A stretch of 64,000 nucleotides of DNA from Marinomonas sp. MED121. GTDB taxonomy: Bacteria > Pseudomonadota > Gammaproteobacteria > Pseudomonadales > Marinomonadaceae. The position numbers and the translations under genes were made by a program. This document shows, in pieces, positions 8,479 through 17,164 of the stretch (position 1 is its first letter; each line of letters begins with the position of its first letter). Below the pieces are notes generated by a model. The model worked only from the letters and a program-made list of their open reading frames with translations. It searched no databases and was not told the DNA's origin. The DNA is taken from the NCBI RefSeq assembly GCF_000153025.1, contig NZ_CH672434.1:1-64000 (forward strand), read 5' to 3'.

Positions 8479-8628
8479 TTTACTATCCTCTATGATTCTT
8501 TTAAATCTAACACCGCAATATGGGGCGTATTAAAGCTTGTCAAAAATGAGCGAAGAATGATCGTCAGTCAAGCTTTAGACACCCAATTTATAACTACCTT
8601 ATTATGTAGCCAAATTTACATGCCTGTC

Positions 8629-9039
8629 CTATTTAATATTAATTATAAAAAATAGTGGAATGTAAACTACGATAGCTAGCAGTGCTAACTTTAGTTGTAT
8701 ATTAGCTTGCGTAACTTCAATATCTGGAAGCAAAAAACCAATAGTTTTTGCATGACTCAAAAATACAACTGTATCGCTAAAATTAGCCTTTATCGACGCT
8801 GGTAATAAGATTGCAAAATATATAAGCATATAAGTGAAGAAGTAGAATCCTATATTGAATAGAATTTCACGATTTCTTTGAGTTCTAGAAATTCTTTCTA
8901 CGGGTCTAGATTTTGGAGAATCGACGACCGTAAGCGAGGGAAAGAATTTAACATTGTTTCGTAGTACCTCAAATAACACTGCCACTATAAGTCCATTTAT
9001 AATTCCTGAAAGACTAACAGCCTCCTTCATAAATTCCAT
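8629..9039 (-). CDS. Small integral membrane protein of unknown function
   Basis: The 136-residue protein has three likely membrane segments: around residues 9-27 (LSGIINGLIVAVLFEVL), 62-84 (IGFYFFTYMLIYFAILLPA) and 113-133 (LALLAIVVYIPLFFIIN). A basic, Ser/Arg-rich loop (SPKSRPVERISRTQRN) lies between the first two. I recognise no family. Its last codons lie right at the repeated junction sequence (TTAAATAGGACAGGCATG), so the natural C-terminus may have been replaced when this boundary formed. Confidence 0.6.
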   Translation of the reverse strand: MEFMKEAVSLSGIINGLIVAVLFEVLRNNVKFFPSLTVVDSPKSRPVERISRTQRNREILFNIGFYFFTYMLIYFAILLPASIKANFSDTVVFLSHAKTIGFLLPDIEVTQANIQLKLALLAIVVYIPLFFIINIK

Positions 9040-9358
9040 TAAAACAACTGCTTATTTAGGTAATAATTGACTCATAACATCTATGGACACACCGCTTTTT
9101 GCAAGCAAAAATTTCTTCTGACAAATAAGGTTTTGCAGCCATCTATTCGGATTTTAAATGAGCTCTTTAACCTCTATCCTTTATGAATTTCGCTGACTTG
9201 GTTCTAATCATTTTAACGTTTTCTAAAGAAACGATATTAGTCCCAGAGCATCCAAGTAACTGAACAAGCTGTGTTGTCATCAATATTTTATACTTAGCAA
9301 AACTGAGTATCTCAATTATTAAAAAGCAGTTAATTTGCTAACTTAACTACGCTTTATA
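9040..9358. other. Intergenic stretch with no recognised feature
   Basis: About 320 bases of AT-rich DNA separate the small membrane protein from the endonuclease. I see no open frame, hairpin terminator or repeat, apart from the tandem repeat beginning at 9359. It probably holds the promoter of the membrane-protein gene on the minus strand. Confidence 0.5.
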
Positions 9359-9450
9359 TTCTCTATTTTTCGATCAAATTGAGGTGGGTGTCCCGTTTAA
9401 ATTGTTCTCTATTTTTCGATCAAATTGAGGTGGGTGTCCCGTTTAAATTG
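9359..9450. repeat. Two tandem copies of a 46-bp unit containing a RAYT-like end
   Basis: The unit (starting TTCTCTATTTTTCGATCAAA) occurs at 9359-9404 and 9405-9450. Each contains TTGAGGTGGGTGTC, a variant of the RAYT right end; another variant (TTGAGGTGGGGTTCTCGATA) lies at 10873-10892. The second unit encodes the last residues of the endonuclease, so the repeat has been absorbed into a gene end. Confidence 0.8.
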
Positions 9451-10571
9451 TGTTCGGATTTAATAGGTTTCTCTTTAAATACGACTTCTTTTAGCCCCTC
9501 CACTTCTGAAGGGTCAAAAAAACCACTTGTAGTTACTTTCATAATAGATCCATTAACTAATGAATCATTTTGTTTGGGAGATCCCGCCCCAGATAAAGGT
9601 AACCAATTAGTAGTTTCTCGGTCCTTTCTTTTACTTACTGCAAATGCTTTACTGCCAATACAGTCTTCTATAGCTAATGCATATAAAAGGTTACTACCCC
9701 TATCGTAAGCAAATTTAAATTGATGAATTTTAACGCCAACAGCCATAACTATTTTCGGTATATAAACAAGCTGCCCCTTACTTATAACCATTAGCATCTC
9801 ACCTTTATCTTTAAAAGGCATTTCGACATTAACTTGGAAATAACGCGTACAGTCTGCTCCTCCATTTATTAAAAAACTCTTCTCATTTATAGATTTTTGA
9901 CCATGCGAAGAAGCTACCTCTAAATATTCTTCTAATGTAGCTCCTTTTTCTTTATGACTAGATACAACCTGATTTTCCACTGCAGAGATTATTTCTAATT
10001 CTCCAGTCTCTTGGTTTAAAGATTCAATTTCTTGAAGTGTTTTGTCTTTAACTCCAAAATTTAGCGATAGTTCTGGGTGGTGTTCTTCATCCGACCCTAC
10101 TACTTTTGAAACCATGGTATTTTGACAATCAATGGATAAAATACTTTTGGATGAAATTTGAATGTAAAACTCAATCGCTCTTCCAGGCTTCCCCCACTCC
10201 TCAGGATTCAGGTCTCTAACAACATAAATATCAATGTTTTTAGCCTTAGCATATATTTCTGCACCAGACTGGTAACCTGACGTTGTGAAAATAACTCCTT
10301 TAGAAGCACCCAAATCTTCCATGCTGGCGTACATGTTTTCTACTTGTTGGCGCTTGACCTTGTTTTTCCAGTGTTTGCACTCAATCAATGTGGAGTATTT
10401 ATAGGGACCTTTCGAATGTGTTACATGGACATCGATTTGCCGAGGGGCACCAGATAGACCTGTAAGAGTCACATCCCTTTCTACAATGACACCTTCACCT
10501 TCATGAATTTCTTTTACAAATTCTTCGAAGCCTCCCCAGTCTGAGACTACATCTTTTAAGTTTGTACTCAT
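9420..10571 (-). CDS. Mrr-like restriction endonuclease domain protein
   Basis: The N-terminal 110 residues form a PD-(D/E)XK nuclease of the Mrr type: a GFEEFVKEI helix, D47 within RQIDVHV, and the catalytic strand LIECKHWK (E64, K66), then KGVIFTTSGYQSGAEIYAKAKNI. Residues 130-383 are an uncharacterised region. Mrr-type enzymes cut foreign or methylated DNA. It stands alone with no methyltransferase, which fits a type IV or solitary defence nuclease. The final residues (NGTPTSI) are encoded by a RAYT-like repeat unit, so the native C-terminus may have been altered. Confidence 0.75.
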   Translation of the reverse strand: MSTNLKDVVSDWGGFEEFVKEIHEGEGVIVERDVTLTGLSGAPRQIDVHVTHSKGPYKYSTLIECKHWKNKVKRQQVENMYASMEDLGASKGVIFTTSGYQSGAEIYAKAKNIDIYVVRDLNPEEWGKPGRAIEFYIQISSKSILSIDCQNTMVSKVVGSDEEHHPELSLNFGVKDKTLQEIESLNQETGELEIISAVENQVVSSHKEKGATLEEYLEVASSHGQKSINEKSFLINGGADCTRYFQVNVEMPFKDKGEMLMVISKGQLVYIPKIVMAVGVKIHQFKFAYDRGSNLLYALAIEDCIGSKAFAVSKRKDRETTNWLPLSGAGSPKQNDSLVNGSIMKVTTSGFFDPSEVEGLKEVVFKEKPIKSEHNLNGTPTSI

Positions 10572-10978
10572 TATTTAATTCTCTAACCCAACATTATTAT
10601 CGTAATTGTACGCAGTAAAGACGCATAATTTTAATAATGCGCACGCTCGATTTGTCCGACTTATCCACCGGACTCAAAACGTCACATCTTTGAAGAAAGG
10701 CGACTTATCAACTAAAAAACTTCCTGGCTAAACGCGCATGCGCGTTATTTCGATTCCTATTTTTGCTTGTAGGTCACGGTTATTTTCGTGCCCTACTCAT
10801 AACTAATTGATTCTACATATTTTAAAAATGGGCACAATGACAAAGCGTGCCAACTATCACTAGATTCAAGAATTGAGGTGGGGTTCTCGATAAAACGCCA
10901 TTTAAAGTAGACACAACAACTACTAATTAACTCATCAAGACTGACTAAGAAGCCAGTCTTGATGTCGCTAAATAAAGG
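10572..10978. other. Intergenic region with a 16-bp palindrome, a RAYT-like end and a hairpin
   Basis: It holds a perfect palindrome AACGCGCATGCGCGTT (10731-10746), a RAYT-end-like motif (10873-10892), and a strong stem-loop (ATCAAGACTG pairing with CAGTCTTGAT, about 10933-10962) lying 17 bases past the stop of the next gene on the minus strand. The GGTTAGAG just upstream of the endonuclease start is one base off an integron R' core. No gene is visible. Confidence 0.5.
10933..10962 (-). terminator. Stem-loop downstream of the small secreted protein
   Basis: A 10-bp perfect stem (ATCAAGACTG/CAGTCTTGAT) with a 10-base loop begins 17 bases after the stop codon at 10979. There is no strong T-run after it on the minus strand, so termination strength is uncertain. 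Confidence 0.5.
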
Positions 10979-11326
10979 TTAACGAATAGCAATACGCTGG
11001 ATGACAGGAAATGAACCTGGATTATCTGTTTGAGGGAAAGAGTGGCAAATATCATCTCGGATAGAGAAATATACTTCCTTATTTGCTGCTTTCGCAGCCA
11101 AAAGCACACTCAATGCACCTTGAGTGTCATATGAAGGTAACATGGCATACGCACCTGTTTGATCACAATTTGCAGGGTTTTCAGCTTCACCTATCGGCTT
11201 AAACCCAATACTGTGATCTGGATATCCAGCAAACACATAATCAATATCTGCACTAGTAAAAACAGCTTGTGCATGTAGAGCTGGCGATACAACTAAAGCT
11301 AAAGCAAGTATTTTAAGGCTTTTCAC
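10979..11326 (-). CDS. Small secreted protein of unknown function
   Basis: The start is GTG (11324-11326), preceded by AAAGGA at a sensible distance. The 115-residue product has a signal peptide (MKSLKILALALVVSPALHAQ) and a mature domain with two cysteines (residues 54 and 94). The layout GALSVLLAAKAANKEVYFSIRDDIC resembles the small disulfide proteins seen as integron cassettes and is broadly similar to the duplicated 112-residue protein in design, not in sequence. Function is unknown. Confidence 0.65.
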   Translation of the reverse strand: MKSLKILALALVVSPALHAQAVFTSADIDYVFAGYPDHSIGFKPIGEAENPANCDQTGAYAMLPSYDTQGALSVLLAAKAANKEVYFSIRDDICHSFPQTDNPGSFPVIQRIAIR

Positions 11327-11455
11327 TATCTATTCCTTTTATAGTTTAGGGAGTTCTAATGCGATCTGGCCACACTAGTTCAGTTATATTAATTCAGTTT
11401 AAAACCCAATATAAAGCATTAATATCAATTAATTAGCTTTTGGTTCAAACCAACC

Positions 11456-13573
11456 TCACACCTCCCGCCTACTCAAAAACATCTCCGCACTCGCCTCTCC
11501 TGCACTATCATCCTCAAGCGCTATCACCTGTGCTTTGGCAAACACATTGGGCAAGGTATTGTTCATAAAAAATAACCCTGACTGTATCTTCCCCTGATAA
11601 AACGCCTGCTCCTCTGACTCAAGGCTGCTCTCTGCCTTTTTTGGCCCAAGGCTGTCTTCTGGCTCAAGGCTGCCTTTTGGCTCAGGGCTGTCTTTGAGCT
11701 CAGGGCTGTCCATCTCTAACAAAGCCCGCTTGGCCACCATCATGCTATCGAGCAGTAACCAACCTAAGGTCACTTCCGCCATCATTTCTAAGAAACGGGT
11801 CGATACGGCAAAGATGCGTTCCATTTTTTGCTGTCGTATCCAGCTGCCCATGAGTTTGTGGGTATCCACTAGGCAGTTTAATGCATCTTCCAGTCGCTTG
11901 GCTTGTGGTGCAAAAGCTGAGAAAGTGGCTTCATCGCTTTTAGCTGTGGTTAAGAAGCTCATGATTTCTTCTTGGTAAAGGGCTAACAGTTTCGAGTTTC
12001 TCCCCATGGCGAGCTTATCTCTAAATAGGTCGGCAGATTGCACAAAGTTAGTGCCTTCCCAGAGTGACATCACTTTGATATCTCTAGCATATTGCTCCAC
12101 GGGATTATCTGAGATGTAACCATGGCCGCCATAAACTTGAATCGAGGTTTCGGCTACGTGAAAGGCCTGGTCTGAGGTGTAAGCTTTGACGATGGGTGTG
12201 AGTAGATTCACCAGAGATTGATGGCGGTAAGCTTGAGCCTCAATTTTCTCCTTATCTTCTGCTGTGGGGCTTTGCTCAAACTGCTCTGGGTTTGCCAGCC
12301 TGATATTGAGGTTCATCAATTGGGATTGATGCATGCAAAGCTTTAAGATTAGAGCACGACAGCCTTCTACCTTGCTCTTCATCTCCAACAACATGCGCTT
12401 TACATCTATGTGTTCGATAATGGCAACCCGCTGAGCTCTGGGGTTAAAGGCTTCTTTAAAGCTAGTGCCTTGAATGCGATTGCCCGCGTATTCTGCGGCA
12501 TTTAGATAAGCACTAGATGCCATGCCTAAAGCATAAATGCCGGTGGCGATACGGGCCAAGTTCATCATGGTCATAAGTTGTTTTAGGCCGACATTTTCCC
12601 TTTCGCCCAAGAGATAGCCGTAGCAAGGCGCTGCTTGCCCAAAGCTAATTTGCGCCGTGGCACAGCCATGTAACCCCATCTTTTGCTCTAACCTGACACA
12701 ACGCACGCCGTTGTCTAAACGAGAGTCTATAAAAGAGCCTAAACGAGAGTCTCTCTCTTCATGATTAGGAGTCGTCGCCTCTTTCGCCTCACCTTCAAGC
12801 TCATACCTTGGCACCACAAAACAAGACAAGCCCACTGTGCCCTTTTTCGCCCCTTCCACTCTAGCAAGGACGATATAAGCAATGTTGTCGTTTAAATCAT
12901 GCATGCCCGCAGAGATGAAGATCTTCTCCCCTTCGATACGATACAAACCATTGTCTTGTTTGACGGCCTTGGTACGAATATTACCCACATCTGAGCCAGC
13001 ATCAGGCTCTGTCATACAAAGACAAGCCGCAAAATCATTCTTGGCTAAAGGCTCGCAGAATCGTGATTTAAGCTGATCGTCGCCAAACTTGTCGATTAAA
13101 TACAAGGCGGGGCTGGCAAAGCCTGAATAAATCATAAAGGCGGGATTCGCCCCCATGAAGATTTCGTTAATACTTTGAGAAATAAGATAAGGCGCACCTA
13201 GGCCATCGTATTCTAACGGGGAGCCTAATCGCCCCCAACCCGCCTCTTTGTAGCTTTGCCAAAGTTGTTCAAAGCCAGGTGGCAAGATAACCTTACCAGC
13301 ACCCTCTTCCTGCTCACCAGCTTCATAAGAAAGCTTCGCCCCTTGGCGGTCACTGACCTGATATAAAGGCCCCATTTCTTGATAGGCAAAATCTTTGGCG
13401 TGCGTGATTAAATATTGGCAGAAAGCTTGGTCAAATTCAGGATAAATCTGGCTATCTAGCACTGTGTCTTGGGCGCGAAACTGCTCCCACAGTAAAAACA
13501 TCTGGTCTCTTAAATCTACTCGAAAGGCATTCGTTTCTTTTGCTGACTTATCTAGTTTGCGTGTCGCGTCCAT
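11456..13573 (-). CDS. Acyl-CoA dehydrogenase, long form
   Basis: At 705 residues it belongs to the group of acyl-CoA dehydrogenases of about 600 residues (AcdA/DmdC-like). It shows the substrate-binding YDGLGAPYLISQSINEIF (residue 120 region), FAD-binding CMTEPDAGSDVGNIRTKA (about 190), and VYGGHGYISDNPVEQYARD followed by the presumed catalytic Glu in LWEGTN (about 507). Residues 622-645 are a four-fold hexapeptide repeat (DSPELK-like) absent from the family and encoded by 18-bp units. AAGGA precedes ATG. It is the last gene of the biosynthetic/export locus, 88 bases after the barrel gene, and could desaturate an acyl-CoA precursor or degrade the product. Confidence 0.85.
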   Translation of the reverse strand: MDATRKLDKSAKETNAFRVDLRDQMFLLWEQFRAQDTVLDSQIYPEFDQAFCQYLITHAKDFAYQEMGPLYQVSDRQGAKLSYEAGEQEEGAGKVILPPGFEQLWQSYKEAGWGRLGSPLEYDGLGAPYLISQSINEIFMGANPAFMIYSGFASPALYLIDKFGDDQLKSRFCEPLAKNDFAACLCMTEPDAGSDVGNIRTKAVKQDNGLYRIEGEKIFISAGMHDLNDNIAYIVLARVEGAKKGTVGLSCFVVPRYELEGEAKEATTPNHEERDSRLGSFIDSRLDNGVRCVRLEQKMGLHGCATAQISFGQAAPCYGYLLGERENVGLKQLMTMMNLARIATGIYALGMASSAYLNAAEYAGNRIQGTSFKEAFNPRAQRVAIIEHIDVKRMLLEMKSKVEGCRALILKLCMHQSQLMNLNIRLANPEQFEQSPTAEDKEKIEAQAYRHQSLVNLLTPIVKAYTSDQAFHVAETSIQVYGGHGYISDNPVEQYARDIKVMSLWEGTNFVQSADLFRDKLAMGRNSKLLALYQEEIMSFLTTAKSDEATFSAFAPQAKRLEDALNCLVDTHKLMGSWIRQQKMERIFAVSTRFLEMMAEVTLGWLLLDSMMVAKRALLEMDSPELKDSPEPKGSLEPEDSLGPKKAESSLESEEQAFYQGKIQSGLFFMNNTLPNVFAKAQVIALEDDSAGEASAEMFLSRREV

Positions 13574-13661
13574 TGTTATTTCCTTTTTCTTATTCTTTTG
13601 AGATATTTTTTGTCCAATTGGCGATTAACAGGCGATTAACAGACCATTAATTAACAAGTGA

Positions 13662-15095
13662 TTAAACGTCCCATTTAAACACCGCCCGTAAGGTATTTTC
13701 ATTGGGGTTCAAGCCATATTCGCAGTCACTGCAACCTTGGTAGGTTTCAAACTGAAAACGACTGGTGAGGTTGGCATTCCAAGATTTGAGCAATTCCAAT
13801 CGATGCAATTGGCTGTCATCATCCAAGTTGAGTTGCACACTTTGTCGGTATTGCCAAAGCCCATCAGATAAGGGGCTGGAATACATAAAATAAAGGTAGT
13901 TTTGCCGAAGTTGGGCGAAGTTCAAGCTATCTAACGCAGAGCCCATGTAGGCATAATCCGCGCTCAAGCCTAAACCAGAGTTGATATTAGTAAAGGCCGT
14001 ATCACTATTGGATGAGATGTAATCCCACTCCCCGTCATTAAATCCGTGCTCGCTATGAAGATATTCAAGCCGAAAGTTAGCACCCGACTCTGTGGTATAA
14101 GCAGCGCCCAACAACACCTGTTGCCAAGCACTTTGTGTGCTTTCATCAAAGCCTGTTCCGTTATAGTCTGCCAGCAAGCTGCTATCCGCTTGATTTCTTT
14201 GGTGCTGTAAACTCCACTGGGCACGCAAGGTCATGGCATCGGTTAATAATCGGCTCACACTCAGGGCGTAATTAAGGGATTGGCCCGGTAACTTATGCAA
14301 GATAAGCTCTGCATCGGCGCCACCTTGATAACCTAACCTCAACACATATTGCTGATTGGCTCTGTAGCTAACCTTAGTAAGATCATCATCTTCAAGCTCG
14401 GCCACTAAGGCCTGATAAAACCAATCTCCCTGATTGCGGCTCAAGCTTGCCATCATCCAACCTTCTTGCTGTAAAAGCTCATCTTGATCCGAATAAGGCT
14501 GATCCCGATAAGGCCTTAACAAGTTAGTGAGATTCCAATTAAAACCATTACTCCATTCTGTTTTGATACGCCCTGCTTGTGCCTGCCATTGATAGTCTTT
14601 TGAATACCAGTTGAGATACGCCTCAAGTGCTTTTAGCTCATCGCTATCCGTTCTTTCATCACTTGAAGCAAACAGATCTTGCACCTCATATTGCGCCAAG
14701 AGACGAGTGCGGGCACTCAATCCAACAAGGCTATCTTCTAGGTTCAACTTAGCCCCATAATCTAAGGCGTTTAGCTGCTTATCCTCATTAAATTGAGTCA
14801 AGTTGGGGTTAAATGCATGATCTTGGTTGATATCATTCAACTGAAGATAGGTCATGGCTGAGACACTTTGGGTGAGCACAGAGTATTCAGAAGGCTTAGC
14901 TTCCTCTTTAGCTAAAGATTGAGAAGCGTCACTCCCGCTAGCAAAAGGATCAGTAGGCGCATTAGAGCTTGCAAAAGGATCAGCAGGTGCCTCTGCATAC
15001 GCTAAACCAGACAAAGTCAAGCAAGACACGGCCACGACAAGGTCCATTAAGGACAAATTCACACCAGCACGTTTACCTTGAACCAGCTTACTCAT
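13662..15095 (-). CDS. Outer-membrane beta-barrel protein, export partner
   Basis: The 477-residue protein has an N-terminal signal region (LSLMDLVVAVSCLTLSGLAYA) and then a duplicated linker (two ADPFASS/TDPFASG units). The rest alternates polar and aromatic residues as in outer-membrane barrels, ending in NTLRAVFKWDV, a barrel-type last strand. A short C-terminal CSDC pair could be a disulfide. I know similar proteins that sit next to LolA-like and FtsX/ABC genes, but not their function. It overlaps the LolA-like gene by 4 bases. It probably receives or displays the exported compound at the outer membrane. Confidence 0.65.
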   Translation of the reverse strand: MSKLVQGKRAGVNLSLMDLVVAVSCLTLSGLAYAEAPADPFASSNAPTDPFASGSDASQSLAKEEAKPSEYSVLTQSVSAMTYLQLNDINQDHAFNPNLTQFNEDKQLNALDYGAKLNLEDSLVGLSARTRLLAQYEVQDLFASSDERTDSDELKALEAYLNWYSKDYQWQAQAGRIKTEWSNGFNWNLTNLLRPYRDQPYSDQDELLQQEGWMMASLSRNQGDWFYQALVAELEDDDLTKVSYRANQQYVLRLGYQGGADAELILHKLPGQSLNYALSVSRLLTDAMTLRAQWSLQHQRNQADSSLLADYNGTGFDESTQSAWQQVLLGAAYTTESGANFRLEYLHSEHGFNDGEWDYISSNSDTAFTNINSGLGLSADYAYMGSALDSLNFAQLRQNYLYFMYSSPLSDGLWQYRQSVQLNLDDDSQLHRLELLKSWNANLTSRFQFETYQGCSDCEYGLNPNENTLRAVFKWDV

Positions 15096-15898
15096 AGGTT
15101 CACTATCGCTTCTTTACTAAAGCGCGCATCGGGCAAGTCAGTGGCACGATAGTTATCAAACAGCATCCAAGTGTAGCTGCCTTCAATTAGCGGGTCCGTT
15201 AGCAACATCTTGTGTATTTTAAGCTCGCCATTAAAGTCTTTAAACGCCTTGTAATCAGCGGTTTTTAGCAACTTGCCTGAGCGTGCATAATACTCACTTC
15301 GAATTGGTTTATAAGGGGCCTTTTCTTCTAACCAAAAGACGACTTTTTGATAGCTGACCGACTTATTTTTAGCGGTTAAAATCAGCTTAATTTGACCTTG
15401 GGGTTGATCACTTTCTTCAGTAGAAAGCGCGGCATCATAATCAAGCGCAAGGTTAGAACCTGTCACATCCCCATTACTGGTTTCACCCAACAAACGCTGC
15501 GCAGGTGAGATACGAATGACCTTGCGAGTCCCCGGAATATAAAGCCACATATCATTATCTTGCTTGAGCAAAACACGGCCTTTTTGTCTTGCAGGAGACT
15601 CAAAAGTCACCAGAGATTTCACCGCTTTCACATCCACACTGAGCTGGTTTGTGCGCGCATCTCGACCTGCTTTATAACTCACATTGGTAATATCAAAACT
15701 AAAACCAGCATTATCAAGGCCACGAAAAGCATCAATTTTCTCTACTAATATGTCTGCCGTGATAGAAGATTGCGCTTGGCTCACACCAGTTATAAAACAA
15801 GCTAGAAAGGCGATTCCGCTTGAGATCAGAAGACGCCTATTAAAAGCGGCTCTTAAAAAATCACTTAACAACACTCTTAAAAAATCATTAAAAAACAT
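15092..15898 (-). CDS. LolA-like outer-membrane lipoprotein-sorting protein
   Basis: The 268-residue protein has a signal peptide (LISSGIAFLACFITGVSQA) and the PF17131-type LolA-like fold. Landmarks are KGRVLLKQDNDMWLYIPGT, RKVIRISPAQRLLGETSNGDVTGSNLA and a C-terminal TWMLFDNYRATDLPDARFSK. Members are half-barrel periplasmic carriers for lipid-like cargo and occur next to LolE/FtsX permeases. It is translationally coupled to the barrel gene (ATGA overlap) and lies 21 bases after the permease gene. It likely shuttles the product across the periplasm. Confidence 0.85.
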   Translation of the reverse strand: MFFNDFLRVLLSDFLRAAFNRRLLISSGIAFLACFITGVSQAQSSITADILVEKIDAFRGLDNAGFSFDITNVSYKAGRDARTNQLSVDVKAVKSLVTFESPARQKGRVLLKQDNDMWLYIPGTRKVIRISPAQRLLGETSNGDVTGSNLALDYDAALSTEESDQPQGQIKLILTAKNKSVSYQKVVFWLEEKAPYKPIRSEYYARSGKLLKTADYKAFKDFNGELKIHKMLLTDPLIEGSYTWMLFDNYRATDLPDARFSKEAIVNL

Positions 15899-15919
15899 AC
15901 TGCTATCCTCTAGAGAAAT

Positions 15920-17161
15920 TTACGCGGAGCGCATGGCTTGGTTAATCAACAAACGAGAGGCTTTAAAAGCGGGATAAATACTCGCAAGCACAGCCACCAG
16001 CACACCGGTTAAGGCGGTCTGCCACACCACAGTCCATTCCACAAAAATACGGATGGGATAGCTTTGGCTACTACCTGGTGGTGTCGGCATGATGAACTCT
16101 GCCAAGGTAATACTATTGGCCATAAAAATGCCAAGTAGCACCCCTAACGTACTGCCGAAAAGCCCTAGATAACTGGCTTCGGTGAGAAACAACATCATGA
16201 CTTCGTGACGAGTGGCTCCTAACGCACGGATAGAGCCAATCTCAGGTGTTCGCTCCATCACGGCCATCATCATGGTATTGGCGATACTTAAAGCGGCGAT
16301 AAAGAGCACAATGATTTTTAGAAAACCGAAGACGCCATCAAATAAATTCACCACTTCATGGTAATAATCAGCAAGCTGAGACCAAGAGCGCATTTCAAGG
16401 GTGAGCCCTTCTTGTTCGAACAATTGGCTTAACTTATCCATTACGATTTGAGTTTGCGCCGTGTCTTTTAGTAGCACAACTAAGCGACTGACCCCTTGAG
16501 TAAATTGCAGGTCTTGAGCGTGGCTTAAATTAATACGCAATAGTCGATTATCCACTTCACGGGTGCCGGTATTGATCGCCCCGACAATTTGCACATCTAC
16601 CGCATTCACAGCGCCATCCGCCGTTGAGGCTAATAAGGTAAGGTAATCGCCAATATTGGCATTTAAAGCGTTATAAAGGCCTTGGCCCACGAGTGCACCG
16701 GCTTGATCTTCTGGGAACAAATCCTCCCCTTCAATCAAGGTGATGGCCGAGCTTAAAAGCGCTTCTTTATCTGGATCTATGCCATTACCCACCACAGCGA
16801 CCGACTGATTGCCGTTAGTGATCAGGCCAGAAAAGTCCAATCTTGGGGTTAATAGCTCAACTTCAGCCAGACCTGACACCAAATTAGAGACTTGCTGTAC
16901 TTGTTCTTGGGTTAACAAATACTGCTCTGGCTCAATATGGCCATATTGATTGAAGCCTGCTTGGTAGATTTGTAAGTGGCCTAGTTGTGAGCGAATCATA
17001 TTCTCGCGCATACCTTCGTACATGGAGGCCACAAAGCCACCAAAGAGAATCAAGCTCACGACACCAATCTGAATAGATAACAAGGTAATCAGGCTACGAC
17101 GACGGTTTCTCAGTACATTTAACAGTGCGATTTTATAGCGAAAAAAGTTAATGGATAACAT
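15920..17161 (-). CDS. ABC transporter permease, FtsX/LolCE/MacB type
   Basis: The 413-residue protein has a first membrane helix at residues 22-46 (RRSLITLLSIQIGVVSLILFGGFV), a large periplasmic domain (about 50-270) and three C-terminal helices with the typical TPEIGSIRALGATRHEVMMLFLTEASYLGLFGS coupling region. This is the mechanotransmission architecture of LolE and MacB, which extrude substrate from the outer leaflet of the inner membrane or the periplasm instead of pumping from the cytoplasm. It lies 3 bases after the lipoprotein gene and acts with the ATPase at 18121-18831. Confidence 0.88.
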   Translation of the reverse strand: MLSINFFRYKIALLNVLRNRRRSLITLLSIQIGVVSLILFGGFVASMYEGMRENMIRSQLGHLQIYQAGFNQYGHIEPEQYLLTQEQVQQVSNLVSGLAEVELLTPRLDFSGLITNGNQSVAVVGNGIDPDKEALLSSAITLIEGEDLFPEDQAGALVGQGLYNALNANIGDYLTLLASTADGAVNAVDVQIVGAINTGTREVDNRLLRINLSHAQDLQFTQGVSRLVVLLKDTAQTQIVMDKLSQLFEQEGLTLEMRSWSQLADYYHEVVNLFDGVFGFLKIIVLFIAALSIANTMMMAVMERTPEIGSIRALGATRHEVMMLFLTEASYLGLFGSTLGVLLGIFMANSITLAEFIMPTPPGSSQSYPIRIFVEWTVVWQTALTGVLVAVLASIYPAFKASRLLINQAMRSA

Positions 17162-17164
17162 GCC

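Noticed and set aside
9420-10571. Complete restriction-modification or multi-gene defence island
   Set aside because: Only the Mrr-like nuclease is present; neighbours are secreted or membrane proteins without known defence domains.
10731-10746. Palindrome AACGCGCATGCGCGTT as an operator or origin element
   Set aside because: A single perfect palindrome with no second copy or adjacent regulator gives too little support for a specific role.
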